Below, piece by piece: positions 60,594 to 64,000 of a stretch of DNA of 64,000 nucleotides. Within the stretch, counting starts at the first letter, position 1. The number at the start of each line of letters is the position of its first letter. The position numbers and the translations under genes are program-made. Source of the DNA: Leifsonia sp. Root112D2 (GTDB lineage: Bacteria; Actinomycetota; Actinomycetes; Actinomycetales; Microbacteriaceae). Where the stretch lies: contig NZ_LMCU01000001.1 of the NCBI RefSeq assembly GCF_001424905.1, positions 2,597,480-2,661,479 of the forward strand, given 5' to 3'. The notes beneath the pieces are model-generated. The model was not told where the DNA came from. It ran no database searches and saw only the letters and a program-made list of their open reading frames with translations.

Positions 60594-61467
60594 GGCGCCG
60601 TCCCTGCACGCCCTGAGGGAGCGCGTGCTGGCCGAGCACGGACCGAACGCCCGGGTGATAGCCGCAGAGAAAGTCACGGTCGGGGGCATCCGTGGCTTCT
60701 TCGCCCGTCACCACTATGAGGCGACGGTCGAGGTCGACGGTGAGAGCGAGGGGGAGCGCGCATCCGGTGGTCACGTGATGTTCGACCTGCCGAGTCGGGT
60801 CGGTCTTGCGGCCCTGCTCGAGAGCGCGGACGGTGAGGAGGCCGCGTTGCATGCGGCCTCCACCACCCCCACGCTGTCGACCCAGGCACCGGACTTCGCG
60901 GCGCTCATGGACAACCTCGTCTTCAATACGGCGTCGGGCCCGGATGCGCACGCGGCGTTTCCCGCGCCCCCTCCCGTCGTTCCCACACTCGCGGCGGCGG
61001 CCGGTGACCTGGTGGTCATCGTTGGCGTGGCGGAGGCCGCCCTCGCGGTCGCCCGTTCCATGGCGACGCTCGCCGGAAGCAGCGATGTACGCCTCGCGGG
61101 GGCGCTGGCGGCTTCCACGAACGATACCGTCGTCGACAGGCGCACAGCGACCGCGGCACGCGCCGAGGGCGTTCGCGGCGAACAGTGCGTGTACGTGGCG
61201 TTCGGAATCACGCCCGGCGTCGGAATCTCCCGATCGGCCGTGACCACCCTGACGCGTATCGATGCCGATCAGCTCTGGCTCGCCGTGGATGCCGGTCGCA
61301 AGCTCGACGACACGGCCCGCTGGGTCACCGCCATCGCCGCCGCGACGCCGGTGCATGCGTTGGCCGTCTCGGGAGTGTCGGCGACGGCGACCCCGGCTAC
61401 CGTCAACGAACTCGGTATTCCGGTCGGCTGGGTGGACGGCGCGCCCGCTGCAGCGACACGGCTGTGA
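60568..61467 (+). CDS. FlhF-like protein without a GTPase P-loop
   Basis: 299 residues, GTG start within the end of flhA. The N-terminal ~60 residues (LEAPSLHALRERVLAEHGPN, ARVIAAEKVTVGGIRGFFAR, HHYEATVEV) match the N-terminus of FlhF. The C-terminal half has the spacing of an SRP-type NG domain, but where FlhF has GPTGVGKTT this protein has LVVIVGVAEAALAVARSMAT, with no GK[ST]. The ADQLWLAVDAGRKLDD and HALAVSGVSATATPATV segments parallel the later G motifs. It may be a non-hydrolysing placement factor for the flagellum. No flhG follows. Confidence 0.7.
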   Translation: MSPRLLQLEAPSLHALRERVLAEHGPNARVIAAEKVTVGGIRGFFARHHYEATVEVDGESEGERASGGHVMFDLPSRVGLAALLESADGEEAALHAASTTPTLSTQAPDFAALMDNLVFNTASGPDAHAAFPAPPPVVPTLAAAAGDLVVIVGVAEAALAVARSMATLAGSSDVRLAGALAASTNDTVVDRRTATAARAEGVRGEQCVYVAFGITPGVGISRSAVTTLTRIDADQLWLAVDAGRKLDDTARWVTAIAAATPVHALAVSGVSATATPATVNELGIPVGWVDGAPAAATRL

Positions 61468-61493
61468 ACCCTCGGCTGCGATAGGGTGGCCGA

Positions 61494-61742
61494 GTGCTGG
61501 TATTGACGAGAAAACCGGGGGAGAAGATCCTCATCGGTGACGATATCGTCGTGACGGTACTCGAGTCGCGGGGCGACGGCATCCGCATCGGCATCGATGC
61601 GCCTCGCGGCATCAGCATTCAGCGCGCAGAGGTCATCAAGGCCGTCGCCGAAGCCAACCTTGAGGCGGCGCATGCCGATGTCGACGCCGAGGCAAAACTG
61701 CGCTCACAGCTCGGCCTGAACCGCCCGAGTGACAGCGAGTAA
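61494..61742 (+). CDS. csrA: Carbon storage/translation regulator CsrA
   Basis: 82 residues, GTG start. MLVLTRKPGEKILIGDDIVV and VLESRGDGIRIGIDAPRGIS carry the RNA-binding strand residues; the C-terminal tail is longer than in E. coli. CsrA binds GGA-containing hairpins in leaders, classically of flagellin mRNA, and is held off by FliW. TAGGGT six bases before the GTG may be the -10 of a leaderless message. Confidence 0.95.
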   Translation: MLVLTRKPGEKILIGDDIVVTVLESRGDGIRIGIDAPRGISIQRAEVIKAVAEANLEAAHADVDAEAKLRSQLGLNRPSDSE

Positions 61743-61758
61743 GTGAGATACTGAACAC

Positions 61759-61866
61759 ATGGAAACGTTTGAGTGGGCCTATCTGCTGGTATTCATGGCC
61801 GTCGGGCTCGTTCTCGGCGTCATGGGCGCCGTGGCCATGATCAAGGCCCCGTACCGCAAAGACTGA
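61759..61866 (+). CDS. Small single-helix membrane peptide (35 aa)
   Basis: 35 residues: a short acidic/aromatic start (METFEWAYLL), one membrane helix (about 7-28) and a basic end (MIKAPYRKD). GATACT six bases before the ATG could be a -10 of a leaderless transcript; no Shine-Dalgarno is seen. Not recognised as a known family; placed 16 bases after csrA and converging on folA. Confidence 0.5.
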   Translation: METFEWAYLLVFMAVGLVLGVMGAVAMIKAPYRKD

Positions 61867-61877
61867 CCGGCAGAACC

Positions 61878-62366
61878 TCAGGCGCGCACGTAGCTCGTGA
61901 AGCGGTAGCGCAGGCCGGTACGCGACTCTATCCAGCCGTTCGTCGGCTGTGCCGCGGTCACCGCCCATTCGGCCCCGATAACCGGCGCCATGGTGTCTCC
62001 ATTGACGTCGAGGTCGATGTCTGTCACCTCGAGCCGATCGGCGAGAGCAATGGTTGCCGCATAGAGCTGCGCGCCACCGATCACCCAGATGTTGTCGTCA
62101 TCGACGGCGAGCGCCTGCTCGACGGATGCCACAGCCTCGGCACCCTGCGCCTGCCAGCCCGGCTGGCGGCTCACCACGACATTGCGCCGTCCCGGCAGCG
62201 GCCGAAAGCGCGGCGAGAGTGAGTCCCAGGTGCGGCGGCCCATCACGACCGTGGCGCCGGCAGTGACCTGTGTGAAATGCGCCAGGTCTTCGGGCAGGTG
62301 CCACGGCATGCCGCCGTCTCGGCCAATGACTCCGTTGGTCGTCTGGGCCCAGATGAGGCCACTCAC
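61878..62366 (-). CDS. folA: Dihydrofolate reductase
   Basis: 162 residues, GTG start overlapping the thyA stop. IWAQTTNGVIGRDGGMPWHL, PEDLAHFTQVT holds the substrate-site acidic residue in the W-H-L-P-E-D segment; VVMGRRTWDSL and VIGGAQLYAATIAL are the NADPH-site motifs. It restores tetrahydrofolate used by thymidylate synthase, encoded just upstream. Confidence 0.95.
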   Translation of the reverse strand: MSGLIWAQTTNGVIGRDGGMPWHLPEDLAHFTQVTAGATVVMGRRTWDSLSPRFRPLPGRRNVVVSRQPGWQAQGAEAVASVEQALAVDDDNIWVIGGAQLYAATIALADRLEVTDIDLDVNGDTMAPVIGAEWAVTAAQPTNGWIESRTGLRYRFTSYVRA

Positions 62367-63181
62367 ACCGCAACCGCGCCGCGGATGGCGGGATGATGCT
62401 GGTAGTTCTCGAGAGTGAAGTCCTCGAACTCGTAGTCGAAGACGTGTTCACGCTTGTTCGCAATACGCAGTGTCGGCGCGGGGTACGGCTGCCGGCTCAG
62501 TTGCTCGGTGACCTGTTCGACGTGGTTGTCATAGATGTGGCAGTCCCCGCCCGTCCAGACGAACTCGCCCGGCTTCAGTCCCACCTGTTCGGCGATCATC
62601 ATCGTCAGCAGCGCGTAGCTGGCGATGTTGAAGGGAACACCGAGAAAGAGGTCGGCACTGCGCTGGTACAGCTGGCAGGAGAGTCGTCCGTCTGCGACAT
62701 AGAACTGGAACAGGGCGTGACAGGGCGCCAGGGCCATCTGCGGAATGTCCGCGACGTTCCAGGCCGAAACGATCATGCGCCGCGAGTCGGGGTCGGTGCG
62801 CAGCGTCTGGATCACCTGCGAGATCTGGTCGATGTGATCGCCGTTCGGCGTCGGCCAGGAACGCCACTGCACCCCGTAGACCGGGCCCAGCTCGCCAGCG
62901 GCATCCGCCCATTCGTCCCAGATGGTGACGCCGTGCTCGCGCAGCCAGCCGACGTTGCTCTCGCCGCGCAGAAACCAGAGCAGCTCGTAGGCGATGGATG
63001 GGAAATGCACGCGCTTGGTGGTGATGAGGGGAAAGCCCTCGGCCAGGTCGAAGCGCAGCTGGCGACCGAACACACTGCGCGTGCCGGTTCCAGTGCGGTC
63101 GGACTTGGCCGCGCCGGAGGCGAGCACCTCCCTCAGCAGGTCCTCGTACGGCGTGGCAATCTGCGGCGTCGTCGATGTCAT
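62363..63181 (-). CDS. thyA: Thymidylate synthase (ThyA type)
   Basis: 272 residues from the ATG at 63181 (MTSTTPQIATPYEDLLREVL); an in-frame extension of 17 Arg/Gly-rich residues is unlikely. The nucleophile Cys lies in MALAPCHALFQFYV, with RSADLFLGVPFNIASYALL, TGGDCHIYDNH and the folate-site segments conserved. It methylates dUMP to dTMP. Overlap with folA gives a thyA-folA operon. Confidence 0.96.
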   Translation of the reverse strand: MTSTTPQIATPYEDLLREVLASGAAKSDRTGTGTRSVFGRQLRFDLAEGFPLITTKRVHFPSIAYELLWFLRGESNVGWLREHGVTIWDEWADAAGELGPVYGVQWRSWPTPNGDHIDQISQVIQTLRTDPDSRRMIVSAWNVADIPQMALAPCHALFQFYVADGRLSCQLYQRSADLFLGVPFNIASYALLTMMIAEQVGLKPGEFVWTGGDCHIYDNHVEQVTEQLSRQPYPAPTLRIANKREHVFDYEFEDFTLENYQHHPAIRGAVAV

Positions 63182-63268
63182 CCCCACGATGGTACGACGC
63201 CGGCGCCCCCTGCCGCGCGCGCCGGGCCGCACTTTCGCGTCCCACTAGTATTCGGTGGTGGGGGAATC

Positions 63269-64000
63269 ATGAACACGAGCCTGAGGCGACGCATCGCCGC
63301 TATCGGCATCGCCGTCGCTTTCACGGCCACGCTGGCCGGATGCTTCCCCGTCGCCACGAAAGCCGCCGCGCACGTGAAGCACGGCCATACCGCCGAGGCC
63401 ACCCCATCCGCATCCTCAACCCCGACGCCGTTGCCGACAGCCCCGACCGCGGCCCCGGATCCGGCGGCCTCGCGTGCGGCAACCCCTGAGCCGGTCAGCG
63501 CACCGGCGCCCGCCCCGACGCTGACTCCCGTTCCGCACGGAACGGTCGTGGCACAGGCAGATGTGGCCTCCCCGAAGGGGAGCATCCATTTTCACTATCG
63601 CATTGTCGCGAACGGCGACAACACGTACTCCGCGCAGTACTCCGGCTTCACGTCAACGATTCCGGTGCCGGTCTCTGTCACCCTCCTCGATGTTGCGCCG
63701 CGTGTCGGCGATGGACTCACGTACCACGGAGTCGGTGACCATCGACTCGGCGGCCCGACCGCTGCCGCTGCACCGGCGTCATCGGCTTTGCTGGGCGACA
63801 CCAGCCAGCCCTCCTACCTCGGTACTCTCGTGACCTACTCGTCGGCAGCCTCTGCTGACGGCGTTCCCTTGGAACTCGGACCGAACAAGGTTCTGGCCGT
63901 GAACAGCGTGCACTGGAGCATCCCGGTGCGTACATCCAATGTGCGCCCGGTCGACGCCGGCACGCGCGCCTATGCCTCGGGAAAGGTCACGGCGCAAACC
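63269..64000 (+). CDS. Secreted lipoprotein of unknown function (partial, 3' end outside window)
   Basis: 244 residues are visible from the ATG at 63269 behind GGGGGAA; the frame is open at the window end. A type II signal peptide (SLRRRIAAIGIAVAFTATLAGC) ends in lipobox LAGC, with Cys25 as the lipidation site. A Pro/Ala/Thr-rich linker (about 45-100) leads to a folded domain with VASPKGSIHFHYRIVANGDN and later VNSVHWSIPVRTSNVRP. No family was recognised for that domain. TAGTAT at 63247-63252 is a possible -10. Confidence 0.7.
   Translation, partial: MNTSLRRRIAAIGIAVAFTATLAGCFPVATKAAAHVKHGHTAEATPSASSTPTPLPTAPTAAPDPAASRAATPEPVSAPAPAPTLTPVPHGTVVAQADVASPKGSIHFHYRIVANGDNTYSAQYSGFTSTIPVPVSVTLLDVAPRVGDGLTYHGVGDHRLGGPTAAAAPASSALLGDTSQPSYLGTLVTYSSAASADGVPLELGPNKVLAVNSVHWSIPVRTSNVRPVDAGTRAYASGKVTAQT

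Overview
The window comes from a high-G+C Gram-positive bacterium, almost certainly a motile actinobacterium of the family Microbacteriaceae. The evidence is a group of lineage markers: DUF3145 next to a fabD-fabH-acpP-fabF cluster headed by a PucR-type FasR, a homodimeric pyruvate dehydrogenase E1 (aceE), the actinobacterial minimal family-A DNA polymerase, DUF1684, many GTG starts, tight ATGA/GTGA/TGATG gene overlaps, and the GGATGC/GCATCC hexamer that recurs on both strands. No rRNA, insertion sequence, prophage or CRISPR array was seen. Three tRNA genes are present: Asn-GTT, one with anticodon CAT, and Val-TAC.

Layout, 1-12.6 kb: the 3' end of dnaG; an oligopeptide-type ABC ATPase coupled to a 2-hydroxyacid dehydrogenase; tRNA-Asn; a NarL-type two-component pair; a SHOCT membrane protein followed by a histidine-kinase-like protein whose phospho-accepting His is replaced by Gln. 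The same TACTCC-N4-GGAGYA palindrome lies upstream of both of these units. Then come peptide deformylase, a DMT permease and a GT4 glycosyltransferase whose 3' end runs into a tRNA gene. Last is a tightly overlapping four-gene signalling unit: a receiver domain fused to a PIG-L deacetylase-like domain, two single receiver proteins and a PAS histidine kinase.

12.6-33.6 kb: a small redox group (7Fe ferredoxin, truncated haemoglobin, and a helix-turn-helix regulator with three C-terminal cysteines) in which the ferredoxin and regulator upstream regions share an element. Then follow a 4-fold beta-flower protein, the family-A polymerase, DUF1684, and a PadR-LolD-FtsX ABC operon. On the minus strand aceE-fasR-fabD-fabH-acpP-fabF run in one direction, linking pyruvate oxidation to fatty acid synthesis. 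AhpE-type peroxiredoxin, an SDR with a divergent MmyB-type regulator, tRNA-Val and a YCII/DGPF protein complete the region.

33.6-61.9 kb: an almost complete flagellar locus. A minus-strand arm (flgN, flgK, flgL, fliW) diverges from a long plus-strand arm: fliA-type sigma, fliC, fliD, fliS, a small unknown gene, flgB, flgC, fliE, fliF, fliG, fliH, fliI, fliJ, an NlpC/P60 hydrolase, fliK, flgD, flgE, flbD, motA, motB, fliM, fliN, fliO, fliP, fliQ, fliR, flhB, flhA, a FlhF-like protein without a P-loop, csrA and a 35-residue membrane peptide. Five promoters with the exact form TAAC-N15-GCCGANAG stand in front of flgN, fliC, flgB, flbD and fliM and are the likely regulon of the encoded FliA-type sigma factor. 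fliW and csrA, the two halves of the flagellin-homeostasis switch, sit at opposite ends of the locus.

61.9-64 kb: folA and thyA (overlapping, minus strand) and the start of a lipoprotein gene that leaves the window.
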